A stretch of 50,437 bases of DNA from Candidatus Uhrbacteria bacterium (lineage in GTDB: Bacteria > Patescibacteriota > Patescibacteriia > UBA9934 > GWF2-40-263), in the NCBI GenBank assembly GCA_016188475.1, contig JACPHT010000003.1, forward strand, positions 1 through 50,437. Direction: 5' to 3'. A model generated the notes under the pieces. That model saw only the letters and a program-made list of their open reading frames with translations. It was not told the DNA's origin and made no database searches. The position numbers and the translations under genes are program-made. Within the stretch, counting starts at the first letter, position 1. Each line of letters begins with the position of its first letter. This document shows, one piece after another, positions 28,601 through 35,984 of the stretch.

Positions 28601-29668
28601 GCTGGAAAAGATATCACACAAGGTTTGCCTCGCGTTGAAGAATTGTTTGAAGCTCGCAATCCAAAACAGAAAGCGATTATGTCTGAAGTTTCAGGAAAAG
28701 TTAGCGTTGAAATTGCCCAGCGTGAGATTGTTCAAGCTGGAACCGGCAAACAGATTGTTGATATACGTCCTGGACAAAAAGCGGTCAAAGTTTCATATAC
28801 AGCGATTGAAGAAGAACCGCATATTGTTGGAAAGGCTTCAAAGATTTTGGTGAAAGACGGAGAATCGGTTATCAAAGGTCAAGCTTTGGCAGAAAAATCT
28901 TCCGGTGTGATCGAGTCAAAAGTTGACGGAGTTGTTAAACTCGGAAAAGCAGGAGTCGTGAATGTTATCAGTGAAGTTGAAAAAATTCGCGAGTATATTA
29001 TTCCACCAGGATACACACTTTACATTAAGGACGGAGATGAAGTTCAGGCTGGGGATCCGCTGACTGATGGAAATTTGGACTTGCAAGTTTTGTTCAAACA
29101 CAAGGGCCAAGCCGCTGTTCAAAAATATCTATCAAAAGAAATTCAATTCATTTACGCGAGCCAAGGTCAAAAGCTAAACAATAAACACATTGAGATTATC
29201 ATTCACCAAATGTTTTCTCGTGTACGTGTGCTTGATCCGGGTGACACGGATCTCCTCCCAGGTGAGATTATTGAAAAAGCAACATTCCTTGACGCAAATG
29301 ATGAAGTCGGAAAAGGAAAAGAAGCAACATCAGAGGAACTTTTCCTTGGAATCACGAAAATTTCTCTCTCAACTGACTCATGGTTGTCTTCGGCATCTTT
29401 CCAAGAAACAGCAAAAGTTCTTATCAGCGCGGCTGTAACTGGAAAGGTGGATCGTTTGGAAGGTTTGAAAGAAAACGTTATTATCGGACGGCTTATTCCA
29501 GCAGGAACAGGGTATGAAGGAATGCAAAAAGAAATGATCGGTGATATCAACCTTCCTGAAGAACTTGAAATAACGATGCCAATAAAGGAAATTATTGGAG
29601 AAATTGAGGAAGCGTTTTCAGAGAATAAAGTGATTGGAGAGGAAGACAAGAAAGAATTAGCGGAATAA
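25646..29668 (+). CDS. rpoC: RNA polymerase beta' subunit
   Basis: 1340 residues from ATG 25646. The N-terminal zinc site is [20 protein letters not shown], the clamp helices are present, and the catalytic [15 protein letters not shown] motif (three Asp ligands for Mg2+) is intact. Bridge helix and trigger loop blocks follow, with a second zinc site [16 protein letters not shown] and [21 protein letters not shown] Lys/Glu-rich coiled-coil stretch at ~140-225 sits between the zinc finger and the clamp. The gene is cotranscribed with rpoB and ends in a strong terminator. Confidence 0.98.
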   Translation: MFKKQDSLKSTDFDSIRLRLASPEVMRSWSFGEVSKPETINYRTQKPEKSGLFAEEIFGPSKDWECYCGKYKKIRYKGIVCDKCGVEVTHSIVRRERMGHVELACPITHIWFLRGVPSKIGTVLDMSIQNLEKVIYFASFIITNINEEAKEQTIEQVKQEKKSKEKMIEGEFKRDIGRLEEKFGTDEKKIKQEMHRLEEIRDQKTEELTSDYEQVMNDLEDMKVLSIISEQTYHDWSLKYGHIFEAGIGAGAVQEMLRRVNVEETMKALEEELEDATKTKRDRLLRRLKLLKSLHINNIKPGWMVLEVVPIIPPDLRPMVPLDGGRFATSDLNDLYRRVINRNNRLKRLYELNAPEVISRNEKRMLQEAVDALIDNSARHSKTVIAATGKKRQLKSLADQLKGKQGRFRQNLLGKRIDYSGRSVIVVGPHLRLDQCGIPKKMALELFKPFIISKLIEREYVHNIRSANRFIESDRPETWDILEEIIKDAFVLLNRAPTLHRLGIQAFRPTLIEGKAIQIHPLVCDAYNADFDGDQMAVHVPLTEEARAEAREIMLSSKNLLKPAHGGPVATPGKDIAWGIFYLTMELTPMPKEKIGLPIFSDETDALYSVRTGHLKWRDWCVVRLKNGETLITSPGRVIVNMQFPPEVPFMNQTLGKKELSNIVKYYLELNGSELTAQFLDRLKELGFEYSTQAGYSWGMSALPTVKNKPALIAEGENRLRETEEFFAQGLLTSTERHSSIIKIWSEIKDRIADEAKKSLPKDNPAYTMIESGARGTWGQMTQMVGMKGLVANPAGEIIELPVKSSFKDGYDVLEFFISSHGVRKGLTDTALRTANAGYLTRRLVDVAQDVIVREEDCGDDQGVHLSKEESEEIGEPLLVRILGRFALSDVKKPGGRKVIVKAGEIITEGHIRELEAAGENLAEAHVRSVTTCRLRRGVCRKCYGYDLAFNKLVRMGTAVGIMAAQSIGEPGTQLTMRTFHTGGVAGKDITQGLPRVEELFEARNPKQKAIMSEVSGKVSVEIAQREIVQAGTGKQIVDIRPGQKAVKVSYTAIEEEPHIVGKASKILVKDGESVIKGQALAEKSSGVIESKVDGVVKLGKAGVVNVISEVEKIREYIIPPGYTLYIKDGDEVQAGDPLTDGNLDLQVLFKHKGQAAVQKYLSKEIQFIYASQGQKLNNKHIEIIIHQMFSRVRVLDPGDTDLLPGEIIEKATFLDANDEVGKGKEATSEELFLGITKISLSTDSWLSSASFQETAKVLISAAVTGKVDRLEGLKENVIIGRLIPAGTGYEGMQKEMIGDINLPEELEITMPIKEIIGEIEEAFSENKVIGEEDKKELAE

Positions 29669-29676
29669 TTAAAAAG

Positions 29677-29709
29677 AAAACCGTTGTCTTGAAAAGACGG
29701 CGGTTTTTT
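29677..29709 (+). terminator. rpoBC terminator
   Basis: AAAACCGTTGTCTT pairs with AAGACGGCGGTTTT (two G-U pairs) with loop GAA, then a T-run. Confidence 0.9.
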
Positions 29710-29737
29710 GATAAGATTACAACGGTCTTTCAATTTT

Positions 29738-29781
29738 GTCATTGCGAGGCCAAAGTTTTCGAATGGCCGAAGCAATCTATT
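29738..29781. repeat. Family C dispersed repeat upstream of ruvC
   Basis: GTCATTGCGAGGCC...GGCCGAAGCAATCT, a palindromic element ending 5 nt before the ruvC ATG. Confidence 0.7.
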
Positions 29782-29785
29782 AAAT

Positions 29786-30268
29786 ATGAATGAAGGTTAT
29801 ATTCTCATGGGACTTGATCCTGGATATGGACGAATGGGTTTTGGGGTTGTCTTTGTAAATACAGGAAAAGTTGAGCTTGTTGATTATGGAGTTATGGTCA
29901 CAACAAGCGGAGACGCGTTTGAAATTCGTCTTTTAAGTTTGGCAAATGATTTAAGCGATTTGTTCGCGCAACACAAACCTCACGCGGTTTCGATTGAAAA
30001 ATTATTTTTCGGAAAAAGTTCTTCAACAGCAATGTGTGTTGCGGAAGCGCGCGGAGTTGCAATGCTCATGGCCGCTCAAGCCGGAACGCCTGTGTTTGAA
30101 TTCACACCAGCTCAAATCAAAAAAGCTGTGACAGGAAATGGTGCCGCCACAAAATCCGGAATGCAAAAAATGGTGAAAGAATTGTTGCACCTGCCTCAAA
30201 TTCCAAAACCCGATGATGCCGCAGACGCTCTTGCCGCCGCTATCGCTGTGTCAAATAAAAAGTGGTAG
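29786..30268 (+). CDS. ruvC: Holliday junction endonuclease RuvC
   Basis: 160 residues from ATG 29786, chosen because the first RNase H-like strand starts there (ILMGLDPGYGRMGFG). The catalytic acids are visible: Asp11, Glu71 (SIEKLFF), Asp143/Asp144 (KPDDAADALA) and Asp147. It cleaves four-way junctions with RuvAB; ruvA and ruvB are not in this window. A family C repeat abuts the start codon. The response regulator follows 9 nt downstream. Confidence 0.95.
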   Translation: MNEGYILMGLDPGYGRMGFGVVFVNTGKVELVDYGVMVTTSGDAFEIRLLSLANDLSDLFAQHKPHAVSIEKLFFGKSSSTAMCVAEARGVAMLMAAQAGTPVFEFTPAQIKKAVTGNGAATKSGMQKMVKELLHLPQIPKPDDAADALAAAIAVSNKKW

Positions 30269-30277
30269 AATAAATTT

Positions 30278-30661
30278 ATGGAAAATCAAAGAAAAAATGT
30301 TTTATTAGTTGTCGAAGACGACACGCCACTTTTGAAGGCCTTAAAAATAGCGTTCGAAGATGGTGGTTTTTCAGTTTTAGAATCAAAAGATGGAAAAGAA
30401 GGTTTGAATACAGCATTGGAAAAACATCCAGATATAATTTTACTCGATATAATCATGCCAGTGATGGATGGAATTACAATGTTGCAGAAACTGCGTGAAG
30501 ATCCTTGGGGAAAGAAAGTTGGTGTCATTATTTTGACGAATTTAAGCGATAGCGAGAAGGTCGTTGAAGCTTTGAATGCCGGAGTTCATGATTATCTAGT
30601 TAAGACAGATTGGTCTATCAACGAAGTAGTTGAAAAAGTGAGAGAAAAATTGAAGAAATAA
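30278..30661 (+). CDS. Single-domain response regulator (receiver only)
   Basis: 127 residues covering one CheY-like receiver domain and nothing else. Acidic pocket Glu13-Asp14-Asp15, phosphoacceptor Asp57 (IILLDIIMP), Thr87 (ILTN) and Lys109 (LVKTD) are all present. With no output domain it probably acts by protein contact or as a phosphorelay intermediate. No histidine kinase is encoded nearby. It probably shares a transcript with ruvC. Confidence 0.93.
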   Translation: MENQRKNVLLVVEDDTPLLKALKIAFEDGGFSVLESKDGKEGLNTALEKHPDIILLDIIMPVMDGITMLQKLREDPWGKKVGVIILTNLSDSEKVVEALNAGVHDYLVKTDWSINEVVEKVREKLKK

Positions 30662-30833
30662 CAGAGCCAGTTCTTGGTTTCTAATGTTTGGAAATCAAGA
30701 GCTGTCTTGGTTGTTATTCGAAAACACTCTCAGAAAGGAGGCGGAGACTGAAGGTTTTTGGATAACATTGGAAAGATAGCTGGTGTCACAGGGGTTCTTG
30801 TTTAGGGACAACTGCAAGCGAGAAGGAGAATCA

Positions 30834-31256
30834 ATGAAAAAGATTCTTGGAATCCTTGCGGTGGTTCTGCTAGTCTGTGGAACGGCGAATGCCGCCAGAC
30901 CACAGAAGGCAGAAACCACCGGACCTCCGTCCTTGACGGGGGTTATTGGAAGTGAAATCGGCGTGATCTTCGGAAGATTGAGCGTTGCAGAAGACAACGA
31001 CATCTTCATGAGCATCAATCGGCTCGCTGTATCCATGTCAAACATCGGCGTGCAAGTCGGCGACACAGCGATCTTCATGGGCGAGAACGAGACGACCACC
31101 CGGCCGATGCCCGGAGCAGTGTTCGACTCGGTCATCTCGATATGCTTCAAACAAGCGGCTGTCGCGGTTATCCATACCGGGAAAGGGACAGAGGTCAACC
31201 AACTGCTCAAAGGTCCTCGATCTATTGCTCTCATACACGCGCGGCAGTCCGTGTAG
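30834..31256 (+). CDS. Secreted orphan protein
   Basis: 140 residues from ATG 30834, preceded by AGAAGGAG. A signal peptide is clear: KK, a hydrophobic core (ILGILAVVLLVCG) and a cleavage site after ANA (residue 20). The mature ~120 residues have no recognised fold; TGVIGSEIGVIFGRLSVAED and MSNIGVQVGDTAIFMGENET suggest beta structure. Codon use is C-ending and unlike ruvC. It has its own terminator at 31293. Probably exported; the role is unknown. Confidence 0.7.
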   Translation: MKKILGILAVVLLVCGTANAARPQKAETTGPPSLTGVIGSEIGVIFGRLSVAEDNDIFMSINRLAVSMSNIGVQVGDTAIFMGENETTTRPMPGAVFDSVISICFKQAAVAVIHTGKGTEVNQLLKGPRSIALIHARQSV

Positions 31257-31292
31257 CACTGCTGAAGGCGGGTTCGTGGAGGGGGTTACTCT

Positions 31293-31322
31293 GAAGCAAT
31301 CAAACTCGATTGCTTCTTTTTT
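31293..31322 (+). terminator. Terminator of the secreted orphan gene
   Basis: GAAGCAATC (31293-31301) pairs with GATTGCTTC (31308-31316) and is followed by TTTTTT. Confidence 0.9.
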
Positions 31323-31326
31323 ATTC

Positions 31327-31385
31327 AAACAAAAACCCCCGGTAATAGCCGAGGATTTTTGTTTGGAGCGGGTAGCGGGAGTCGA
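31327..31385. repeat. Partial copy of tRNA-Gly 3' end and its terminator
   Basis: A 59-nt direct copy of 31468-31526 (offset 141). It holds the downstream hairpin (CCCCCGGTAATAGCCGAGG) and the last ~20 nt of tRNA-Gly. It then breaks into palindromic DNA: GCCATGCCGTC/GACGGCATATGGC and GCAAGCCACA/TGTGGCTTGC. Confidence 0.8.
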
Positions 31386-31467
31386 CTCGCCATGCCGTCT
31401 GCTGACGGCATATGGCTCCGGCGTTCGACTCCCTACGCAAGCCACACTTGTGGCTTGCTCTACCATT

Positions 31468-31502
31468 AAACAAAAACCCCCGGTAATAGCCGAGGATTTT
31501 TG
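31468..31502 (-). terminator. Terminator-like hairpin after tRNA-Gly
   Basis: On the minus strand, AAAAATCCTCGGCTATTACC folds with GGGGGTTTTT (two mismatches), directly downstream of tRNA-Gly. Confidence 0.55.
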
Positions 31503-31504
31503 TT

Positions 31505-31579
31505 TGGAGCGGGTAGCGGGAGTCGAACCCGCATCATCAGTTTGGAAAACTGAGATAATAACCGCTATACGATACCCGC
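31505..31579 (-). tRNA. tRNA-Gly(TCC)
   Basis: Acceptor GCGGGTA/TACCCGC, anticodon stem TCAGT/ACTGA with loop TTTCCAA (TCC), T arm GCGGGTTCGACTCCCGC. CCA is encoded. Confidence 0.93.
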
Positions 31580-31597
31580 ATTTAAATTTTTGTTAAT

Positions 31598-31618
31598 TGG
31601 TCGGGGCGACAGGACTTG
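31598..31618 (-). pseudogene. tRNA-Pro 3'-end fragment
   Basis: 21 nt identical to the 3' end of tRNA-Pro (31710-31730), followed by an imperfect palindrome around 31619-31670 (GACAGTG/CACTGTC). Confidence 0.75.
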
Positions 31619-31692
31619 GTCGGTGAGGATAGCGAGGACAGTGGCAAACCACAAGTTTGATCACTGTCGAGCGACGCAACCGACTCTGGAAC

Positions 31693-31807
31693 AAACAATG
31701 ATATAGCTTTGGTCGGGGCGACAGGACTTGAACCTGCGGCCTCCTGGTCCCAAACCAGGCGCTCTAGCCGACTGAGCTACACCCCGACCAAAGCTATATC
31801 ATTGTTT
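31693..31807. repeat. 26-bp perfect inverted repeat bracketing tRNA-Pro
   Basis: 31693-31718 and 31782-31807 are exact reverse complements. They extend the tRNA acceptor stem by ~20 bp on both sides (AAACAATGATATAGCTTTGG and its complement). Confidence 0.9.
31710..31786 (-). tRNA. tRNA-Pro(TGG)
   Basis: Acceptor CGGGGTG/CGCCCCG, D arm TAGCTCAGTCGGCTAGAGC, anticodon loop TTTGGGA (TGG), T arm GCAGGTTCAAGTCCTGT. CCA is encoded. Confidence 0.93.
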
Positions 31808-31813
31808 TTCCAA

Positions 31814-31871
31814 CACCTGCGGCCTCCTGGTCCCAAACCAGGCGCTCTAGCCGACTGAGCTACACCCCGAC
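31814..31871 (-). pseudogene. tRNA-Pro 5' fragment
   Basis: 58 nt identical to the first part of tRNA-Pro (acceptor 5' strand through variable region). It lacks the T arm and 3' acceptor strand, so it cannot form a tRNA. Confidence 0.8.
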
Positions 31872-31930
31872 AATGCGAAGAATATATCAGGTAGCCCATT
31901 TTTTTTCAAGTGATGATATAATACTTACAT

Positions 31931-32458
31931 ATGTTGCATTCTAAAAATCAAAATGGTTTTACTCTTATTGAGTTATTGGTCATTATAGCGATTATTGGAA
32001 TTTTGGTCGCGGTCGTGTTTGTCGCTTTGGATCCAGCAACTCGATTCCAGCAAGCGCGTGATGCGGTTCGTCAGAACGATGTGCAGGAAATTTTGTCCGC
32101 AGTAAAACTACACCAAGTTGAAAACGACGGAAATTATCTAGCATCGGTTGCCGCAATGACAGCCGGACAGGTTTACATGGTGGTTGATGGAGGGCTTATG
32201 GTTGCAGGATGTGACGACAACAACGACAGTTGTGATACGGATGTCAGCGCTGATGGAAACTGTGTCAATTTAGCTGGGCTCGTTGATCAGTATTTAAACA
32301 ACGTTCCTGTGAGTCCTGCAGGAGCTGTGACATGGGATGATGGAAATGCAGTTGGTGAAGAGGGAACAGGCTACACGCTAGAACGTGATGCTCAAGGAGC
32401 GATTCGCGTGCGCGCTTGCGAAAGTGAGCAAGGAGCGGAAATCATGGCGAGCCGATAA
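31931..32458 (+). CDS. Type IV pilin-like prepilin
   Basis: 175 residues from ATG 31931, 8 nt after a TATAAT box, so probably leaderless. The class III signal is classic: NQNG|FTLIELLVIIAIIGILVAV, cleaved after Gly9, Phe10 as mature residue 1 and Glu14 as Glu+5. The globular domain has several Cys and Asp residues (GCDDNNDSCDTDVSADGNC), suggesting disulfides or calcium binding. Such pilins support attachment to host cells or DNA uptake in CPR bacteria. Assembly genes (pilB, pilC, pilD) are not in this window. A terminator follows directly. Confidence 0.92.
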   Translation: MLHSKNQNGFTLIELLVIIAIIGILVAVVFVALDPATRFQQARDAVRQNDVQEILSAVKLHQVENDGNYLASVAAMTAGQVYMVVDGGLMVAGCDDNNDSCDTDVSADGNCVNLAGLVDQYLNNVPVSPAGAVTWDDGNAVGEEGTGYTLERDAQGAIRVRACESEQGAEIMASR

Positions 32459-32466
32459 TTTAAAAA

Positions 32467-32500
32467 GAAAAACCGCTCTCAAACAAGGGCGGTTTTTGTT
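32467..32500 (+). terminator. Pilin gene terminator
   Basis: AAAAACCGC pairs with GCGGTTTTT around the loop and continues into TGTTTTTG. Confidence 0.8.
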
Positions 32501-32505
32501 TTTGT

Positions 32506-32540
32506 GTCATCCTGAAGTAGCGAAGTGAGTCGAATGATCT
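32506..32540. repeat. Family B dispersed repeat after pilin gene
   Basis: GTCATCCTGAAGTAGCGAAG, then TGAGTCGAATGATCT. Confidence 0.75.
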
Positions 32541-32594
32541 ATCTTGTCAGGTTTCTATTATTTTGTTATATTACTGTCGCATTCTGAATTATTG

Positions 32595-32611
32595 CCTGAG
32601 CTTGTCGAAGG
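32595..32611. repeat. Family A dispersed repeat
   Basis: Exact CCTGAGCTTGTCGAAGG. Confidence 0.85.
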
Positions 32612-32634
32612 CAGTAAATCATCGATTGTTTATT

Positions 32635-32660
32635 CATTTCGCTCGTTTCGGGCGTGTAGC
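32635..32660 (+). pseudogene. tRNA-Ile 5'-end duplicate
   Basis: Matches 25 of 26 bases at 32717-32742, that is the 5' flank plus the first ~11 nt of tRNA-Ile. The 56 nt between the copies are palindromic (AAATGTCCAAGC/GCTTGGCCATTT). Confidence 0.7.
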
Positions 32661-32731
32661 GCCTCCCTTTAGTCGGGGCTACAGCCTTATTCGGAAATGT
32701 CCAAGCATGGCTTGGCCATTTCGCTCATTTC

Positions 32732-32808
32732 GGGCGTGTAGCTCAGGTGGTTAGAGCGCAACACTGATAATGTTGAGGTCGATGGTTCGAGTCCATCCAC
32801 GCCCACCA
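32732..32808 (+). tRNA. tRNA-Ile(GAT)
   Basis: Acceptor GGGCGTG/CACGCCC, anticodon stem CAACA/TGTTG with loop CTGATAA (GAT), T arm GATGGTTCGAGTCCATC. CCA is encoded. Confidence 0.94.
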
Positions 32809-32864
32809 GCCGTTGTAACAGACGGTTTTTTATTTTCAACAAGTCGTATTAGTATATTTAACAT

Positions 32865-34079
32865 ATGAATCGAACTGTTTGTCTCAAGAGAAATCAAAAC
32901 CTTCTTTTTTGGGGAAAAGCATTGAGCAGATTGAACATTTTAAATGCAATAGTTACTCTTTTTTATTTACACCGCGGTGTTGAAATTAATGAGATTTTTT
33001 ACTTAAGCATTGTTTGGTCGCTTTCAACTCTTCTTTTTGAAGTTCCAACTGGTTATCTTGCAGACAAATTCGGCAGAAAACGTACATTGCTTCTCGGGGC
33101 ATTTTTGCTCGCACTCTCTTGGGTAGCAACTTTGTTCGCATCAGGTTTTCCTGCTTTCATATTCGTCTTTGTAATCATGTCAGCTTCTTTTTCTTGTTTT
33201 TCAGGAACGGAAGAAGCGTTTCTCTATGATTCGCTCAAAGAGCTTGGGGAAGACAAAGAAATGACAAAACACAATGGACGCCTTCATTCAGCGCAACATT
33301 TTTTTAACATCATTGTTCCGACTCTTGGCGCTTGGATCGCCAAAGATCTAGTTGAATTTCAGTTTGATGTTCTTATTATCATCAATATTATAGCGACTGT
33401 TGGTGGATTGTTTGTTTTTATTTTTCTCACTGAACCAAAACACACACAGAACGTTACCGAATATGAAAAAGGAATTTTTAGAGAAAGCGTTGAAACGATT
33501 TTACACGAACCATTTCTTTTTCGTGCCGCGATGAACAAGCTTTTGATATTCATCTCGAGTTTTCTTGTTTGGCGAGCGTACCAGCCGTTTCTTTCTGAAC
33601 ACGGTGTTGGCATTTTTTGGCTTGGGGTTTTTTATTTTTTGATGCACGGAATTTGTTTTGCCGTCCATCAACGGATTGGTCAGATTGAAAAAATTATTGG
33701 AACAACTCGTTCGCTTTTTTGGAGTGTTGCTTTGATGATCGTTGCACTTGTCGGAGTTTTTGTCACAAACGTTTCTTGGCTTCTTTTTATTTTTATCTTA
33801 ACAACGATTGTTCTTGAAACGGTTCGTGAACCAATATTTGCCAATTCTATGAATAATCGCATCAACTCTCGAAGTCGTGCGACAACGCTTTCCAACCTGA
33901 ATGTTTTTAAGGCAATACTTGATATACCGATTTTATTTTTCGCCGGATGGATCGCGAAAATAAATCTTGAATATATTTTTTTAGTTTCGATCGGACTCTG
34001 TGTAATAACACTTTTGTTCTTTTCCATCCGCAAACGTGATCTGATTATTTCTAGCGTTCCAGAGGAGTTTGCGCCGTGA
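32865..34079 (+). CDS. Major facilitator superfamily transporter
   Basis: 404 residues from ATG 32865, which lies 6 nt after TATATT (leaderless type). About 12 hydrophobic helices. MFS motif A appears after helix 2 as GYLADKFGRKRTLLLG (~61-76). FEVPTGYLADKFGR is typical of the drug-efflux-like and uncharacterised MFS groups. The substrate cannot be read from the sequence. It is a monocistronic gene downstream of tRNA-Ile, with a family A repeat after its stop. Confidence 0.85.
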   Translation: MNRTVCLKRNQNLLFWGKALSRLNILNAIVTLFYLHRGVEINEIFYLSIVWSLSTLLFEVPTGYLADKFGRKRTLLLGAFLLALSWVATLFASGFPAFIFVFVIMSASFSCFSGTEEAFLYDSLKELGEDKEMTKHNGRLHSAQHFFNIIVPTLGAWIAKDLVEFQFDVLIIINIIATVGGLFVFIFLTEPKHTQNVTEYEKGIFRESVETILHEPFLFRAAMNKLLIFISSFLVWRAYQPFLSEHGVGIFWLGVFYFLMHGICFAVHQRIGQIEKIIGTTRSLFWSVALMIVALVGVFVTNVSWLLFIFILTTIVLETVREPIFANSMNNRINSRSRATTLSNLNVFKAILDIPILFFAGWIAKINLEYIFLVSIGLCVITLLFFSIRKRDLIISSVPEEFAP

Positions 34080-34095
34080 GATTTCATTTTTCGAA

Positions 34096-34132
34096 TTATC
34101 GCCTGAGCCTGTCGAAGGCTGTAGGCGATTAT
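34096..34132. repeat. Family A dispersed repeat within an inverted repeat
   Basis: CCTGAGCCTGTCGAAGG (34102-34118) between ATTATCG and GGCGATTAT. It could act as a terminator hairpin after the MFS gene. Confidence 0.75.
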
Positions 34133-34161
34133 GCCAAATTTTAAGTTTAGGCTCGTATTGC

Positions 34162-34190
34162 TTGACATTTCCTCGATTTTTTGCTATCCT
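34162..34190 (+). promoter_or_regulatory. Promoter of the two mini-genes
   Basis: TTGACA (34162-34167), 17-nt spacer, TATCCT (34185-34190). Confidence 0.75.
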
Positions 34191-34249
34191 TTCTCGGTTA
34201 TGAGAAAGCGCTCATAGCGATTCGTTGGTTAGAAACGGAGGAATTCGAA

Positions 34250-34411
34250 ATGTCGGAAATAAGCAGATCTATCCTTTTTGTGGTATCGCTTCTAGGAATT
34301 GTGCTTATAATGACGACAACCACACTTATCAGGGTAAGGCACATCGAAGATAGTCTCAACAAGTGCTGTCCGAGCCATGTCGAAGTTGTGACCACTGACG
34401 TTCAACCATAA
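34250..34411 (+). CDS. Small membrane protein, 53 residues
   Basis: ATG 34250 is chosen because a GGAGG Shine-Dalgarno precedes it by 8 nt; the frame is open upstream to 34181 without support. One membrane helix (ILFVVSLLGIVLIMTTTTLI, residues ~8-27) is followed by a short polar tail with a CC pair. No known family. The next gene lies 15 nt downstream in the same unit (promoter 34162, terminator 34640), so the two may act together. Confidence 0.6.
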   Translation: MSEISRSILFVVSLLGIVLIMTTTTLIRVRHIEDSLNKCCPSHVEVVTTDVQP

Positions 34412-34426
34412 AAGGAGGGAAGAATC

Positions 34427-34633
34427 ATGAAGTACAACGTCCAGTGTACCAACGGTCACGTGTTCACTGCGCCAAAGGGAAGCGAGCTCGAGAGGCGGTG
34501 CAAGGAACGCGCGAAGAAAGGCTACCTAGACGCTCTGATTCTGAATTCGTCGGAGTGCGATGAGTGCCAAGCAGAACGCGACGAGCGAATGCTCGACGAG
34601 GCTAATGATTTCGACGCGTGTTTTCACGCCTAG
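34427..34633 (+). CDS. Small Cys-containing protein, possible zinc site
   Basis: 68 residues from ATG 34427, preceded by AAAAGGAGGG. Cys7, His11 and a CxxC pair at 44/47 (SSECDECQAE) could bind one zinc ion; the rest is charged and helical (ELERRCKERAKKG). Codons are C/G-ending (GCGAAGAAAGGCTACCTAGA), unlike the flanking MFS and MgtC genes. No family recognised. Possibly a small regulatory or ribosome-associated protein; this is a guess. Confidence 0.65.
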   Translation: MKYNVQCTNGHVFTAPKGSELERRCKERAKKGYLDALILNSSECDECQAERDERMLDEANDFDACFHA

Positions 34634-34639
34634 TTTCTC

Positions 34640-34676
34640 GCCCTGAACCAAACGTGGTTTAGGGCTTTTCATTTTT
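34640..34676 (+). terminator. Terminator of the mini-gene unit
   Basis: GCCCTGAACCA pairs fully with TGGTTTAGGGC (one G-U pair), loop AACG, then TTTTCATTTTT. Confidence 0.9.
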
Positions 34677-34802
34677 GGCGGGCGTTGGTATACTTTTTTC
34701 GCTTGTTGCCATTCTGAATTAGACCGAGGCTAGGCAGAGAATCTCTTGATAAAACACCTGATTCTTCACGGAGTTTATACCCTGAGAGAAGGTAAAGTTA
34801 TG

Positions 34803-34851
34803 CCCTTCGACAGGCTCAGACAATAATTTTAACGAGGTCGAAGGGCTTAGG
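34803..34851. repeat. Inverted pair of family A repeats before the MgtC gene
   Basis: CCTTCGACAGGCTCAG (34804-34819) and a divergent reverse copy, GGTCGAAGGGCTTAGG. Confidence 0.75.
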
Positions 34852-34871
34852 ATAATAGAAGAAATACATCT

Positions 34872-35327
34872 ATGCAATTTTCTGACATGATCGTTCGTCT
34901 CATTGTTGCTATTATTCTAGCTGGTGCGATTGGGTATGAGCGAGAATATCGTCACAAGCCATCAGGCATGAGAACAAATATGTTGGTTGGTCTTGGCACA
35001 GCGCTTATCACAATAGTCTCTTTAGAGATTGTTCGCCAAGAAGGCGCGACATCAGCAACTGATATTTCAAGAATTATCTCGAGCGTTCTGCCAGGGATTG
35101 GTTTTATTGGAGCAGGAATGATAATTCAATCACGCGGCCATGTTCAAGGACTGACAACAGCCGCAAGTTTGTGGCTTGTTGCTGGAATCGGAATAACGGT
35201 TGGAATGGGAATGTTTGCGCTTGCAACAGTTGCAACTGTGCTTGGACTTATCGCGCTTGTGTTGTTGCGTTCAGTTCACGTTGAAGATTCAGAAGAAAAT
35301 ACTATTTCGAAGAAGCTATTGAATTGA
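34872..35327 (+). CDS. MgtC/SapB family membrane protein
   Basis: 151 residues from ATG 34872. Four to five hydrophobic helices. The family signatures are GYEREYRHKPSGMRTNMLVG and LPGIGFIGAGMIIQ, followed by VQGLTTAASLWLVAGIGITV. Only the membrane domain is present; the C-terminal ACT-like domain of MgtC is missing, giving the short COG1285-type form. Family members are linked to magnesium stress and to inhibition of ATP synthase, but the role of this short form is not established. Confidence 0.9.
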   Translation: MQFSDMIVRLIVAIILAGAIGYEREYRHKPSGMRTNMLVGLGTALITIVSLEIVRQEGATSATDISRIISSVLPGIGFIGAGMIIQSRGHVQGLTTAASLWLVAGIGITVGMGMFALATVATVLGLIALVLLRSVHVEDSEENTISKKLLN

Positions 35328-35341
35328 TTTAAATTTTTTTT

Positions 35342-35557
35342 ATGGAAACTCCACAATTAGAAAGAGGAGAGATTGGAAGAAAGTTGAGAAAGTTTGTTTA
35401 CCGAGATAATTCTGATGGACGCAAAGTTATCTTTGAATGCGTTACTGAAAGTATTCTTGATGCAGATAAAATGTACGAGGAAAAAACAGGGAAAGATCCT
35501 GAAAAGCAACCACATGTTGGTTGTTCTATAGAAAAAATTGAAGATGATCAAACTTGA
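35342..35557 (+). CDS. Small hypothetical protein
   Basis: 71 residues from ATG 35342, 14 nt after the mgtC-like gene. Highly charged (LERGEIGRKLRKFVYRDNSD) with one Cys near each end; no signal peptide or membrane helix. Codon use matches the surrounding AT-rich genes. No family recognised. Confidence 0.55.
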   Translation: METPQLERGEIGRKLRKFVYRDNSDGRKVIFECVTESILDADKMYEEKTGKDPEKQPHVGCSIEKIEDDQT

Positions 35558-35595
35558 GTTTATATTTGTCGAGGTAGCACGGAAAATGTCGAGAT

Positions 35596-35835
35596 ATGTT
35601 TTACACATACGTTTTGAAATGTTCAGATTGGGATTTCTATATTGGAAGTACAGAAAATTTAAAACGTCGGGTGTATGAACACAAGATTGGGAACGTTGAT
35701 TCGACGAAACATTGCCTTCCTATAGAATTAGTTTATTATGAGGCATGTTACTCAAAAAGTTCAGCACAAAAAAGAGAAAGATATTTTAAGACAGGCTTCG
35801 GACGAGCGTATTTGAAGAGTAGACAAAGTGAATAA
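35596..35835 (+). CDS. GIY-YIG domain protein (UPF0213-like)
   Basis: 79 residues from ATG 35596. The GIY-YIG nuclease core is complete: FYTYVLKCSDWDFYIGSTEN, then LKRRVYEHKIG with the catalytic Arg, and a conserved ELVYYEACYSKSSAQKRE block holding the metal-binding Glu. Stand-alone proteins of this size are common in bacteria and their function is unsettled; DNA repair and mobile origin have both been suggested for the fold. No intron-like flanks are evident, and tRNA-Phe follows 29 nt later. Confidence 0.9.
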   Translation: MFYTYVLKCSDWDFYIGSTENLKRRVYEHKIGNVDSTKHCLPIELVYYEACYSKSSAQKRERYFKTGFGRAYLKSRQSE

Positions 35836-35864
35836 CAAAAAAATAAAACCGGTCTCTTTAATCG

Positions 35865-35939
<75 letters not shown>

Positions 35940-35951
35940 CACAATAAAAAC

Positions 35952-35984
35952 AAATACACCCTTCGACTAGCTCAGGGTGTATTT
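35952..35984. terminator. Hairpin built from a family A repeat, after tRNA-Phe
   Basis: AAATACACCC and GGGTGTATTT flank CCTTCGACTAGCTCAGG-type sequence. The T-rich 3' side suggests a terminator for tRNA-Phe and perhaps for the 16S gene on the other strand. Confidence 0.65.

Noticed and set aside
31225-31596. 123-codon plus-strand ORF across the tRNA-Gly region
   Set aside because: Runs through tRNA-Gly and its repeat in antisense; the repeated peptide segment only mirrors the duplicated DNA.
34181-34249. N-terminal extension of the 53-residue membrane protein
   Set aside because: Overlaps the promoter -10 and transcription start; the Shine-Dalgarno supports ATG 34250.
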